This document shows, in pieces, positions 18,239 through 24,833 of a DNA stretch of 64,000 bases. The position numbers and the translations under genes are program-made. The stretch comes from Myxococcales bacterium. Its GTDB lineage: Bacteria > Myxococcota_A > Polyangia > Polyangiales > Polyangiaceae. Positions within the stretch are counted from its first letter, which is position 1. Every line of letters begins with the position of its first letter. The stretch is taken from positions 248,001 to 312,000 of the forward strand of contig JADKKK010000005.1 in assembly GCA_016720545.1 (NCBI GenBank), read 5' to 3'. The notes under the pieces were generated by a model. That model ran no database searches, was not told where the DNA came from, and was given only the letters and a program-made list of their open reading frames with translations.

Positions 18239-19789
18239 ATGCTCCGCTACACCCTCCGCCGCGCGCTCTGGGCGGTCCCGACGCTGTTCGGGGTGAGCTT
18301 CGTCGTCTTCTTGTTGACGACGCTCTTCCCCGATCCCGCGACGCGGCTCGACCCGCACGAGCGCGAGGCGCTGCTCCGCGCGCCTCAAGCCCATTTCGCG
18401 CTCGAAGAGCGGCGACGCGGCCTGTTCCTCGATCTGCCGAGGGTCGTGAACGTCGTCCCGCGCGACGTGCGGGTGGTCACCGAGGAGTGCCTCCTCCACC
18501 TGCAGCTCGACGACAACGAGGGGCCTATCGCCGCCAACACCCTCGTGAGGCTGGGCGGCGCAGCGCTGCCCCACCTCATGCCCCGGCTCGACGCGCTCGA
18601 TCCCGAGGGGCGCCGGCGGGTGTCACGCGCGCTCCTCCCCCTCGCGGCGCGCATGGGCCTCCAGCTGCCCGACACACGCACCGACCCCGACGCGGCGCTC
18701 CTCTTCTGGCGGCGCTTCTGGGACGATCGCTCGACGGATTTCACGGCGCCCGCCGTGCGACGTAGCGTCGCTCGCTTCGCACAAAAAGCGACCGCCGCCC
18801 GGCAGCGCGAGCTCGAGATCCTGGACACCTACGCGCTCCCGGAGCTCTTGGCGGCCGCCCTCGAGACCCCCGACCCCGAGGTGCGCGCGCGCTTCACGGG
18901 CCTGCTCGCGCACGCCACGCAGCGCTCGGCGGCGCTCCCGGTCGACGCGTCCGCGGCCGAAGTGCGCCGGGGTCTCTCCGACTGGCGCTCGTGGTGGTTC
19001 ATCCACGAGCCCGACTTCGTGGAGCGCGAGGGCACCGCGCGCGTCGCCGCGACGCTAGGCGACACCCGCTACGCGAAGTGGACCGTAGGCGCCGTGACGG
19101 GCCAGCTCGGCCTCTCCACGCGCGACAACGAGCCCGTTTATGCGAAGCTGAAGGAGCGCGCGCCCATCACGTTCGTGATGACGTTCCTCGCGATGCTCCT
19201 CGCCTTCACGCTCGCCGTGCCCATCGGCGCGTTCTCCGCGTGGCGTCGCGGTCGCGTCTGGAACCGCGTCCTCACCGCCTCGCTCTTCGTGGGGTATTCG
19301 CTCCCGACCTTCTGGGTCGCCCAGGTCCTCTTCTCGCTGGCGAAGGTGCGCAGCTACGCGGGCGTGGCCGTGCCGCTCGTCGCGCTCGCCATCACGGCGC
19401 TCGCCACCCTCTCGCGCCACCAGCGCTCGTCGCTGCTCGAGGTGATTCACGCCGACTATGTGCGCACCGCCCGCGCGAAGGGCGCGAGCTCCGTGAGGCT
19501 CGCGCTCGTCCACGCGCTACGAAACGCAGTGTTACCCACGGTCACCCTGGCCGGATTCCAGTTCCCCGCGCTGCTCGGCGGCGCGTTCGTGATCGAGGAG
19601 GTGTTCTCCATCCGAGGCATGGGGTGGGAGACCCTGCGAGCGATTGAGGCGCACGACACCGCGTGGATCGTCGCCACCGTGCTCCTCTCCGCGGCGGTCA
19701 CGACGATCATGCTCATCGCGAGCGACGTGGCCCTCGGCCTGCTCGACCCGCGCGTGCGCGAGCGACAGCTCGGCGGGCGGATCGCGTGA
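18239..19789 (+). CDS. DppB/OppB-type ABC permease with large inserted domain
   Basis: The 516-residue protein starts like DppB/OppB (MLRYTLRRALWAVPTLFGVS, first helix at about 9-29) and ends with the usual five-helix core, including the EAA-type loop HADYVRTARAKGAS (about 404). Ordinary members have about 310-340 residues. Here roughly 200 extra residues sit between helix 1 and helix 2 (about 35-295). They contain HEAT-like helical repeats such as LVRLGGAALPHLMPRLDAL and YALPELLAAALETPDPEVRA. The topology puts this insert outside the cytoplasmic membrane. The stop overlaps the next gene (GTGA). The substrate is unknown, since no binding protein or ATPase gene is nearby. Confidence 0.85.
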   Translation: MLRYTLRRALWAVPTLFGVSFVVFLLTTLFPDPATRLDPHEREALLRAPQAHFALEERRRGLFLDLPRVVNVVPRDVRVVTEECLLHLQLDDNEGPIAANTLVRLGGAALPHLMPRLDALDPEGRRRVSRALLPLAARMGLQLPDTRTDPDAALLFWRRFWDDRSTDFTAPAVRRSVARFAQKATAARQRELEILDTYALPELLAAALETPDPEVRARFTGLLAHATQRSAALPVDASAAEVRRGLSDWRSWWFIHEPDFVEREGTARVAATLGDTRYAKWTVGAVTGQLGLSTRDNEPVYAKLKERAPITFVMTFLAMLLAFTLAVPIGAFSAWRRGRVWNRVLTASLFVGYSLPTFWVAQVLFSLAKVRSYAGVAVPLVALAITALATLSRHQRSSLLEVIHADYVRTARAKGASSVRLALVHALRNAVLPTVTLAGFQFPALLGGAFVIEEVFSIRGMGWETLRAIEAHDTAWIVATVLLSAAVTTIMLIASDVALGLLDPRVRERQLGGRIA

Positions 19790-20808
19790 GCCCGCCCCGC
19801 CGCACCCGTGTGGGGACGGTGAGCCACGCGCTCTACCGGCTCACGGAGCGGCGCCTCGCGCGCTGGGGCGCCCTCCTGCTCGCGTTCCTGTCGCTGGTCG
19901 CCGTCCTCGCGGAGCTCTTCGCCAGCGACTACCCCCTGCTCTGCTCGGTGGACGGTGTGGTGTACGTGCTGCCCGCCGTCACGCACCCGCGCTCGCTCAC
20001 GGGCCGCGACAACGCGCGCCTCGCCGAGCAGAGCGTCGAGCGCCCGGGCAGCGTGTTCGCGCTCTACCCGTTCGTGCGCTTCGGGCCCACCTCCGAGTCC
20101 GCGGCCCGCCTCGTGCCGCCCTCGGCCGAGCACCCGTTCGGCACCGACTCGCGCGGGCGCGACGTGTTCGCGCAGACCATCCACGGGGTGCGCACCCAGC
20201 TCGGGTTCGCGTTCCTCACCGTGTGCGCGTACGTCGCGCTCGGGGCCTTCATCGGGGCGACCGCGGGCTATTTTGGCGGAACTGCTGATTTTTTTACGGA
20301 ACGAATCACCGACACGATGAGCGCGATCCCGAGCTTCGTGCTCATCCTCTGTGTCCAGGCGGCGCTGCCCCATCCGAACCTGCAGACGCTCTTCATCACC
20401 GTCGTCGCCGCGCGCTTCGCCGAGGTCGCGCGCCTCGTCCGCGTGGAGGTGGTCGACGTCAGCACGCGCGACTACGTGCTCGCCGCGCGCGCGCTCGGCG
20501 CCTCGCCGCTGCGCGTGCTGCTGCGGCACGTGCTGCCCAACGCGCGCGGCCAAGCGATCGTCTCGGCGACGTTCGGCCTCGGCGCCGTCGTGCTCCTCGA
20601 GGCGCAGCTCGACTTCCTGCGTGTGGGCGATCGCGGGCGGTTCGCCTCGTGGGGCCAGGTCATGAGCGACGTGCGCGATCGGCCCGACGCGTACTGGCTC
20701 TTGCTCTTCCCCGGCCTGTTCTTGCTCGCCACCGTGGTCGCGACGAACCTCGTCGGTGAGGCGCTCCGGGACGCGCTCGATCCGCGCGCCCGCGGGCAGC
20801 AGGCGTAG
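19786..20808 (+). CDS. DppC/OppC-type ABC permease
   Basis: A 340-residue partner permease with the canonical HPFGTDSRGRDV motif before the permease core and an EAA-type segment (STRDYVLAARALGAS) facing the ATPase. It has six predicted membrane helices. About 100 residues between helix 1 and the HPFGTD motif are longer than usual and should face the periplasm, matching the enlarged periplasmic part of its partner. The GTG start overlaps the upstream stop (GTGA). The two should form a heterodimeric channel of a peptide/nickel-type importer whose ATPases and binding protein are encoded elsewhere. Confidence 0.88.
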   Translation: MSPPRRTRVGTVSHALYRLTERRLARWGALLLAFLSLVAVLAELFASDYPLLCSVDGVVYVLPAVTHPRSLTGRDNARLAEQSVERPGSVFALYPFVRFGPTSESAARLVPPSAEHPFGTDSRGRDVFAQTIHGVRTQLGFAFLTVCAYVALGAFIGATAGYFGGTADFFTERITDTMSAIPSFVLILCVQAALPHPNLQTLFITVVAARFAEVARLVRVEVVDVSTRDYVLAARALGASPLRVLLRHVLPNARGQAIVSATFGLGAVVLLEAQLDFLRVGDRGRFASWGQVMSDVRDRPDAYWLLLFPGLFLLATVVATNLVGEALRDALDPRARGQQA

Positions 20809-20843
20809 ACCCCTCGACGCGCAGCCGACGTGGGGGCGAGGTA

Positions 20844-21515
20844 CTACGAGCGCTCGATCTTGAGGCCCTCGGCCTCCCACGCGAGGAAGCCGCCCTCGAG
20901 GAAGCTCACCTCAGTGCCCCCGCCGATGAGCTTCGCCGCCAGCTCCTTCGCCTTGTCACCGGAGCGGCAGTAGAGGACCGGCTGCCCACCGAGCATGAAC
21001 AACTCGGCGAGGCGGGTCTCGATCTCCTCAGCGGGGAGGTTCGTGGAGCCGGGGATGTGCGCTCGGGCGAAGGCGCCGGCGTCGCGCGTGTCCACCACCG
21101 AGACTGCGCCGCGCTTCTGCAGCTCGACGACCTCATCGACCTTCAGCGCGCCCTCGGCGCGCGGCAGGTGCCGCTCGACCATCGCGCGGAGCGCGCGCTT
21201 GCCGAGCGCGCCAGCCTGCCCGTCGACGATGCGCCCGCCGGCGAACACCATGAACATGGGCACCTGCTGGATGCGGAGCTGCCGCGCCAGGGTGGGCGCG
21301 TTCTCGATCAGCACCTTCACGATCTTCAGCTTGCCCTCGAGGTCGGCCCCGAGCGACTCGACCTCCGCGTCCGTGGCGCGGGCCGATGCGGCGGCACGCT
21401 GCGACGAGAAGTAGATCAAGACCGGCAGCTCGCTCTGGAAGACCTCGACCTCGAACTCGCGCTCGCTGATCGACTTGAGCTTCGAGGCGCCCGCCGGCCC
21501 CGCGCTTCCGCTCAT
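20844..21515 (-). CDS. Thioredoxin-fold/rhodanese fusion lacking CxxC
   Basis: A 223-residue two-domain protein. Residues about 14-118 follow the thioredoxin pattern (FEVEVFQSELPVLIYF, then the cis-Pro segment IQQVPMFMVFAGG). The position of WCGPC is occupied by SQRAAAS, and the domain has no Cys at all. Residues about 125-223 are a rhodanese domain with active Cys 183 in YCRSGDK. Sulfur transfer by the rhodanese half is plausible, while the thioredoxin half is probably a scaffold or binding module. The start at 21515 follows GGGGCGG; an in-frame ATG at 21554 would add 13 residues. Confidence 0.8.
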   Translation of the reverse strand: MSGSAGPAGASKLKSISEREFEVEVFQSELPVLIYFSSQRAAASARATDAEVESLGADLEGKLKIVKVLIENAPTLARQLRIQQVPMFMVFAGGRIVDGQAGALGKRALRAMVERHLPRAEGALKVDEVVELQKRGAVSVVDTRDAGAFARAHIPGSTNLPAEEIETRLAELFMLGGQPVLYCRSGDKAKELAAKLIGGGTEVSFLEGGFLAWEAEGLKIERS

Positions 21516-21794
21516 GTTTCCGCCCCTGTTTCCGCCCGCGCCACCGAGGATCATGGGCGGATCACTAGCCGAACCCGAAACCTGGGCGAAGCGTATTCTT
21601 CGGCGCCGGGCCAGGGCGCGTGCACCCACGAGCGCGTGGCCCAGCGTGCGCCGCGGGCGAGGGTGGTCATCGAGTGAGCCTCCGCCGCGAGCCGGTCGAT
21701 CCTCTCACTCGGCGCACCGCCGCACGTTGCGCGCGCGCCGAGACCCGCGCGAGGGATGCGGGCGTCGCTCACGACGCCGGGTGCGCTTCGGCGC

Positions 21795-21808
21795 CTGTAC
21801 CGGTACAG
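21795..21808. promoter_or_regulatory. Perfect 14-bp palindrome, candidate activator/operator site
   Basis: CTGTACCGGTACAG is a perfect palindrome centred about 61 bp upstream of the start site predicted from the sigma-54-like promoter. That is a plausible place for an upstream activator site. The CTGT...ACAG ends recall LexA boxes, but the spacing is 6 rather than 8, so LexA is not claimed. Confidence 0.45.
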
Positions 21809-21836
21809 ACCGATGCAGGCACGGCGTACGCCCTTG

Positions 21837-21851
21837 TGGGCAAACGATTGC
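21837..21851 (+). promoter_or_regulatory. Candidate sigma-54 promoter (-24/-12)
   Basis: TGG (21837-21839) and TTGC (21848-21851) have the exact GG-N10-GC geometry of a sigma-54 promoter. The bases after TGG do not follow the CACG consensus, so this is a medium match. The predicted start is near 21863. A TGTAAT at 21853-21858 could instead be a sigma-70 -10 box, but no well-spaced -35 was found. Confidence 0.4.
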
Positions 21852-21893
21852 GTGTAATTTCAACGTCTTGCGTGTGGCATGGTCGTCGCATCA

Positions 21894-21920
21894 GGGAGCA
21901 CAACCCGAAAGGATGCTCCC
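21894..21920 (+). promoter_or_regulatory. RNA hairpin presenting the ribosome-binding site in its loop
   Basis: GGGAGCA (21894-21900) pairs perfectly with TGCTCCC (21914-21920). The 13-nt loop contains AAAGGA (21908-21913), a good Shine-Dalgarno sequence, and the ATG begins at the very next base, 21921. Stem opening or loop binding could control initiation. Confidence 0.45.
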
Positions 21921-21965
21921 ATGAAGTACACGGGCTGCTCCTGGTTCCAGCTGACCGCAAAGTGA
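21921..21965 (+). CDS. Possible 14-residue peptide MKYTGCSWFQLTAK
   Basis: ATG 21921 lies 7 nt after AAAGGA and is followed by 14 codons and TGA (21963-21965). The product has single Cys, Trp, Phe and Tyr residues and a Lys end, unlike the Arg/Ala/Pro products of random frames in this genome. An in-frame ATG at 21879 would extend it to 28 residues but lacks a ribosome-binding site. A terminator follows within 30 bp. It might be a leader peptide, a signal or modified peptide, or an incidental frame in a small RNA. No peptide-modifying enzyme is adjacent. Confidence 0.35.
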   Translation: MKYTGCSWFQLTAK

Positions 21966-21992
21966 GCCGCGAAGACCGCCACCTCGCGACCC

Positions 21993-22032
21993 GAGACCCG
22001 CCCTCACCGGCGGGGCTCGCCGTTTTGTCTTT
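21993..22032 (+). terminator. Intrinsic terminator
   Basis: CCCGCC (21997-22002) pairs with GGCGGG (22009-22014) around a CTCACC loop. The stem extends by GAG/CTC beyond one mismatched base and is followed by a T-rich tract (GTTTTGTCTTT, 22022-22032). This is the clearest intrinsic terminator seen in the window. Confidence 0.65.
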
Positions 22033-22086
22033 ACGAGTGGCCCGCCCGCCCGTGGGGCGCGGCATGTCGCGTGCATTCCCTGACGC

Positions 22087-22788
22087 ATGGCCTTTCGGTG
22101 GCGCCGCTCACTCGCCGTAGGTTCCATCGTGGCCCTTGCGCTCACGCGCCCCGCCCACGCCGACACCGGCCTGGCGGTGGGCCTCGGCCTCGCGTTCGCC
22201 GCGGCGGTGCCCGACGGCCCGGGAGAGACACAGCTCGGCGCGCCCTGGTTTCTGCGCCTCCAAGCGGCGGGTCTCTCCCGCATCGACGACACACCTGTCG
22301 TGGGCGATCGTCCGAGCCGCGCGCACTTCTCGGTGCACGACGCGTTTTTTCTCGAGGGGGATCTCGGCGCCGTGTGTGCGAGGAGCCGCTGCGCCTCGCT
22401 CGGCGACGTCGCGCTCCGGGGTGTGGGAGGCTACGAGCTGCTCCTGGGCCTGCGGGCGCCCGGGGCCTCCGTGTACGTGGGTCCACGCATCACGTGGGAA
22501 GGGTGGTTGACGAACAAGTACGCGCTTGGCGCGGTGTCGTGGCCTGCAGTGCTCCGCGTGGAGCAGGCGGTCGCGCACACGCGTCGGCGCATTCTGTCGG
22601 CGTGGGCCTCACCTCACGGGCTCTTTCGCTCCTACGGCGGGGCGTGGGAAGAGCCCCTCGCCGACTCGCTCTGGATGACGCTCTCCGGCGGCGCGACCCG
22701 CGGCATCCTCTCGAGCGACGTAGGCGACGCCAACGGTGCGCTCGGAGTGACGGTGACCGTAGGCGTTCGCGTGGGCTCGGCGCTCTAG
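22087..22788 (+). CDS. Secreted/outer-membrane-like hypothetical protein
   Basis: A 233-residue protein with a clear signal peptide (RRSLAVGSIVALALTRPAHA, cleavage before DTG). The mature part is rich in Gly and short alternating beta strands, with aromatic girdle-like residues and a final strand ending VRVGSAL, which suggests a small beta-barrel or periplasmic beta protein. The ATG at 22087 gives the complete signal peptide. It begins 55 bp after the terminator of the small unit, so it should have its own promoter, which I cannot identify. Function unknown. Confidence 0.6.
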   Translation: MAFRWRRSLAVGSIVALALTRPAHADTGLAVGLGLAFAAAVPDGPGETQLGAPWFLRLQAAGLSRIDDTPVVGDRPSRAHFSVHDAFFLEGDLGAVCARSRCASLGDVALRGVGGYELLLGLRAPGASVYVGPRITWEGWLTNKYALGAVSWPAVLRVEQAVAHTRRRILSAWASPHGLFRSYGGAWEEPLADSLWMTLSGGATRGILSSDVGDANGALGVTVTVGVRVGSAL

Positions 22789-22794
22789 CCGCGC

Positions 22795-23013
22795 ATGAGC
22801 TCGGTTCGCCCCTTGCGCGCTTACCGGCCACCGTGTCGAACGTCTGCGCGGGGCCGCAGCTCTGGCCACGCGCCGCTCACCACGCAGAGCTGCCTCCCCG
22901 AGGCCCCCTACAAGGCGGCCGATCCCTTCATCGAGCGGTCGCTCATCGTGGACGTTTCGTCCGACAGAGGTGCGCTGGGTGCACGTTACGACTTCGTCCT
23001 GCGACCCACCTGA
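22795..23013 (+). CDS. Possible short protein or gene remnant (72 residues)
   Basis: ATG 22795 opens 72 codons. The first half is Arg/Ser-rich and not protein-like. The second half (APYKAADPFIERSLIVDVSS, then ARYDFVLRPT) looks like a genuine C-terminus. This may be the tail of a decayed gene fused to a random start. The stop is followed 8 bp later by a short inverted repeat. I do not recognise the family. Confidence 0.3.
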   Translation: MSSVRPLRAYRPPCRTSARGRSSGHAPLTTQSCLPEAPYKAADPFIERSLIVDVSSDRGALGARYDFVLRPT

Positions 23014-23020
23014 GGTGTGC

Positions 23021-23037
23021 GGACTCGGACCGAGTCC
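23021..23037. terminator. Short inverted repeat, weak terminator candidate
   Basis: GGACTCGG and CCGAGTCC flank a single A, allowing a 6-bp stem with a GGACC loop just after the small frame that ends at 23013. No T-tract follows, so a strong intrinsic terminator is unlikely. It could also be a binding site. Confidence 0.25.
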
Positions 23038-23136
23038 TGGCGTCTCGCTCGCGATGGCGCTCGGCGAGTGGCCCCTTCGCGGAGTGGCAAAGAGCGATGT
23101 CGCGCTCCGTCGGTGCCCGTCGCGGCGGAGCCTCGC

Positions 23137-24192
23137 TCAGAAGAGGCGAAGTCCGAACCCGATGGGAGCGTACACCACCCGGTTGTCGTTCGTGATGTTG
23201 GCGAAGTAGTAGCCGACACTGCTCGTCACCATCCACTGACCGTAGGGCTGTGTGACCACCGCAAAGGCCAAGTCGAACGTCGGGCTGAAGACGACATTCG
23301 TCGACAGCTTGACCGCGTCGGGTGTGCAGCTCCGCGCCTGGCCCCCTAGGAGCCCCACACCGACCCACGCCCACTCGACCAGACGCACCGAGAGGGCGGG
23401 GCCGATCGAGAAGAAGTTCGAGCCGGTGGCGCTCCCGCACTCGGAGCCAACGGCCCCGAGGGCGCGCGCGAGAATCTCCGCGCGTCGCGAGAACGCGTAG
23501 CCACCCTCGAGCGAGAAGCCGACCGATACGCCGGACGTCCCGTGGTCGCGTGCCCCCGTCCCGGCCGCAAGGAACGCGTACGGGACGGCGACGAAGTGCG
23601 CGCCGAAGACGAAGCCCGTCGGGCCGGCGGTGGTGGGCGGTGACGTTGGGGGTAGGGTCGCCGTCGACGCGGTCGAGGGCGTCGACGCTGCCGGCGCCGC
23701 CGACCCTGGCGGCGAGCGAGACGTCAGGCGGGGGAAGCGCGCGAGCACCTCGGCGTTCTTCTTCCCCAGGCGCACGAGCGTCCTCACGTCGACGGGCGGC
23801 CCGCCGTCGCGCTCGAAGGTGAAGGTGTGCTGCCCGGGGTCCACCGGGACGGGGCTGCCGTCCAGCTGGCCGTGAGGCTTGCCGTCGATGAGCACGCGCG
23901 CCGAGAGCACGGGCTGCCCGGCGTCGTCCTCCGCGACGAACACGACGGTGGGGAGGTTCGCTTCGACCTCCTCGAGCCAGCGGCGACAGTCGTCGCGAAT
24001 GTCAGCATCGCAGCCTTCCGCGACGCAAACCAGGAGGAGATCTCGCGTGCGCGTGAGCTTCTGGACGTCTCTCCGCAACACGCTCGCGTCGTCGGCCGCC
24101 GCGGCGCACGCCGCCCTGTTCGCGAGCGCCTCTGGCGGCGCGACCACCGTGAGGACCCCGACGAACCCAAGCGTGCGTCGCAGGCGGTTCAT
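23137..24192 (-). CDS. Secreted PEGA-like protein with C-terminal beta-barrel-like domain
   Basis: A 351-residue protein. It has a signal peptide (TLGFVGVLTVVAPPEALA), then a Cys-containing helical segment (CAAAADDASVLRRDVQKL, then LLLVCVAEGCDADIRDDCRRW). A PEGA-like strand pair follows (VLIDGKPHGQLDG, then VDPGQHTFTFER), then a Pro/Thr/Ala linker. A roughly 160-residue C-terminal half of amphipathic strands ends in Phe (GFGLRLF), as in outer-membrane barrels. I know this helical-PEGA arrangement as a common myxobacterial family, often beside Ser/Thr kinases. The ATG at 24192 is chosen for its signal peptide. Function unknown. Confidence 0.7.
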   Translation of the reverse strand: MNRLRRTLGFVGVLTVVAPPEALANRAACAAAADDASVLRRDVQKLTRTRDLLLVCVAEGCDADIRDDCRRWLEEVEANLPTVVFVAEDDAGQPVLSARVLIDGKPHGQLDGSPVPVDPGQHTFTFERDGGPPVDVRTLVRLGKKNAEVLARFPRLTSRSPPGSAAPAASTPSTASTATLPPTSPPTTAGPTGFVFGAHFVAVPYAFLAAGTGARDHGTSGVSVGFSLEGGYAFSRRAEILARALGAVGSECGSATGSNFFSIGPALSVRLVEWAWVGVGLLGGQARSCTPDAVKLSTNVVFSPTFDLAFAVVTQPYGQWMVTSSVGYYFANITNDNRVVYAPIGFGLRLF

Positions 24193-24379
24193 CGACGCCC
24201 CGGCGCCGACGTAGGCGACCGCAGCGGAGCGGCTGCCAAGGCGGGGCCCGCTCGCCGTCGCTCGCGCGAGGTCGCGCGCCGGGGCTGCGGCGACGAATGG
24301 ACGGCGCGTCATGCGGGCACCCAAGCAGCGAACGTGCCAGCGAGGCTTGATGGCATTCTTGCCCACGCCAGCGCTCTAA

Positions 24380-24408
24380 TGGTTGAGTGGTTCAACCAGT
24401 TGTGAACC
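24380..24408. promoter_or_regulatory. Overlapping inverted repeats, candidate operator
   Basis: GGTTGA (24381-24386) pairs with TCAACC (24392-24397), and an overlapping GGTTCA (24389-24394) pairs with TGAACC (24403-24408). TGGTT is also directly repeated 8 bp apart. Such nested 6-bp half-sites look like a regulator-binding cluster. It lies between the divergent secreted protein and the PAP2-type gene, about 300 bp upstream of the sigma-54 promoter. Confidence 0.45.
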
Positions 24409-24684
24409 GACGATCACACCGGCCGGCGAACGACGGGACGCCTCGCGCGTGTCGAAAAAGCGCGGCCACCGCGGGCGCTCGCGGGGCGGCTGCGTCTCCG
24501 CCCGAGGGCCCGCCGGGGGCCTCGGTGCGCCGGAGAACGGAGCGAGGGGAGCGAAGGGCCGCCGCACGCGAAGCGTCCGCGAGGTTGTTCGCGCACGTGT
24601 GCCCGCACAAGAAGCCGGGCGACCCGCACATCGCGCGCCGCTCGATCTAGTGCAAATCACGGGGCGCGGCCCGATTGCGCGATC

Positions 24685-24700
24685 TGGCACGCTGGCTGCT
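24685..24700 (+). promoter_or_regulatory. Strong sigma-54 promoter
   Basis: TGGCACG-N4-CTGCT matches the sigma-54 consensus TGGCACG-N4-TTGCW at every conserved base except one T. The GG-N10-GC spacing is exact. The predicted start near 24711 leaves a leader of about 120 nt before the PAP2-type gene at 24834. An enhancer-binding-type activator is encoded at 26231-27727. Confidence 0.65.
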
Positions 24701-24833
24701 CCTGCGCGCTCATGCCCCACCGTGCCGCACGGAACGCCTCGCTCCTCGACCCACTCGCCCCTCACCCGTATCGTCGCGTGCCTCTTTCGCCGCCCGAGGC
24801 GGAGCGCGTTTGGGAGCGCCAGGCGCGGCCTCG

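Larger units (their letters stand above)
21863..22032 (+). ncRNA. Candidate small structured transcript of about 170 nt
   Basis: The boundaries are inferred from the promoter candidate and the terminator. The RNA would contain a 7-bp hairpin with the ribosome-binding site in its loop, a 14-codon frame, a possible inner GCTG/CAGC hairpin (21935-21953) and a terminal GC hairpin followed by U-rich sequence. It could act as a regulatory small RNA, as a mini-mRNA, or both. I do not recognise any known RNA family in it. Confidence 0.35.
21516..22086. other. Intergenic region with an isolated small transcription unit
   Basis: No long coding gene is credible here. The first 270 bp look featureless. 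From about 21790 to 22032 the sequence becomes less GC-rich and carries, in order, a 14-bp palindrome, a sigma-54-like promoter, a hairpin enclosing a ribosome-binding site, a 14-codon frame and an intrinsic terminator. Each is annotated separately. The last 55 bp lead to the ATG at 22087. Confidence 0.5.
24193..24833. other. Divergent intergenic region with operator-like repeats and a sigma-54 promoter
   Basis: No credible gene was found. Frames here are Arg/Pro-rich with no domain. The region holds a compact cluster of inverted repeats at 24380-24408 and a near-consensus sigma-54 promoter at 24685-24700, both annotated separately. The remaining DNA between them appears featureless. Confidence 0.5.

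Noticed and set aside
18239..20808. Complete ABC importer operon
   Set aside because: Only the two permease genes are present; the flanking genes are a mutase and a thioredoxin-rhodanese protein, and no ATPase or binding protein was found in the window.
21795..21808. LexA box
   Set aside because: The CTGT...ACAG ends match, but the spacing is 6 rather than 8 and no SOS-type gene follows.
21921..21965. RiPP precursor peptide
   Set aside because: No radical SAM, P450, lanthionine or ATP-grasp type enzyme and no peptide exporter is encoded near the 14-codon frame, so a modified-peptide cluster is not supported.
22071..23195. 374-codon plus-strand frame
   Set aside because: It overlaps the signal-peptide gene at 22087 in another frame and its product is Arg/Gly-rich without any domain.
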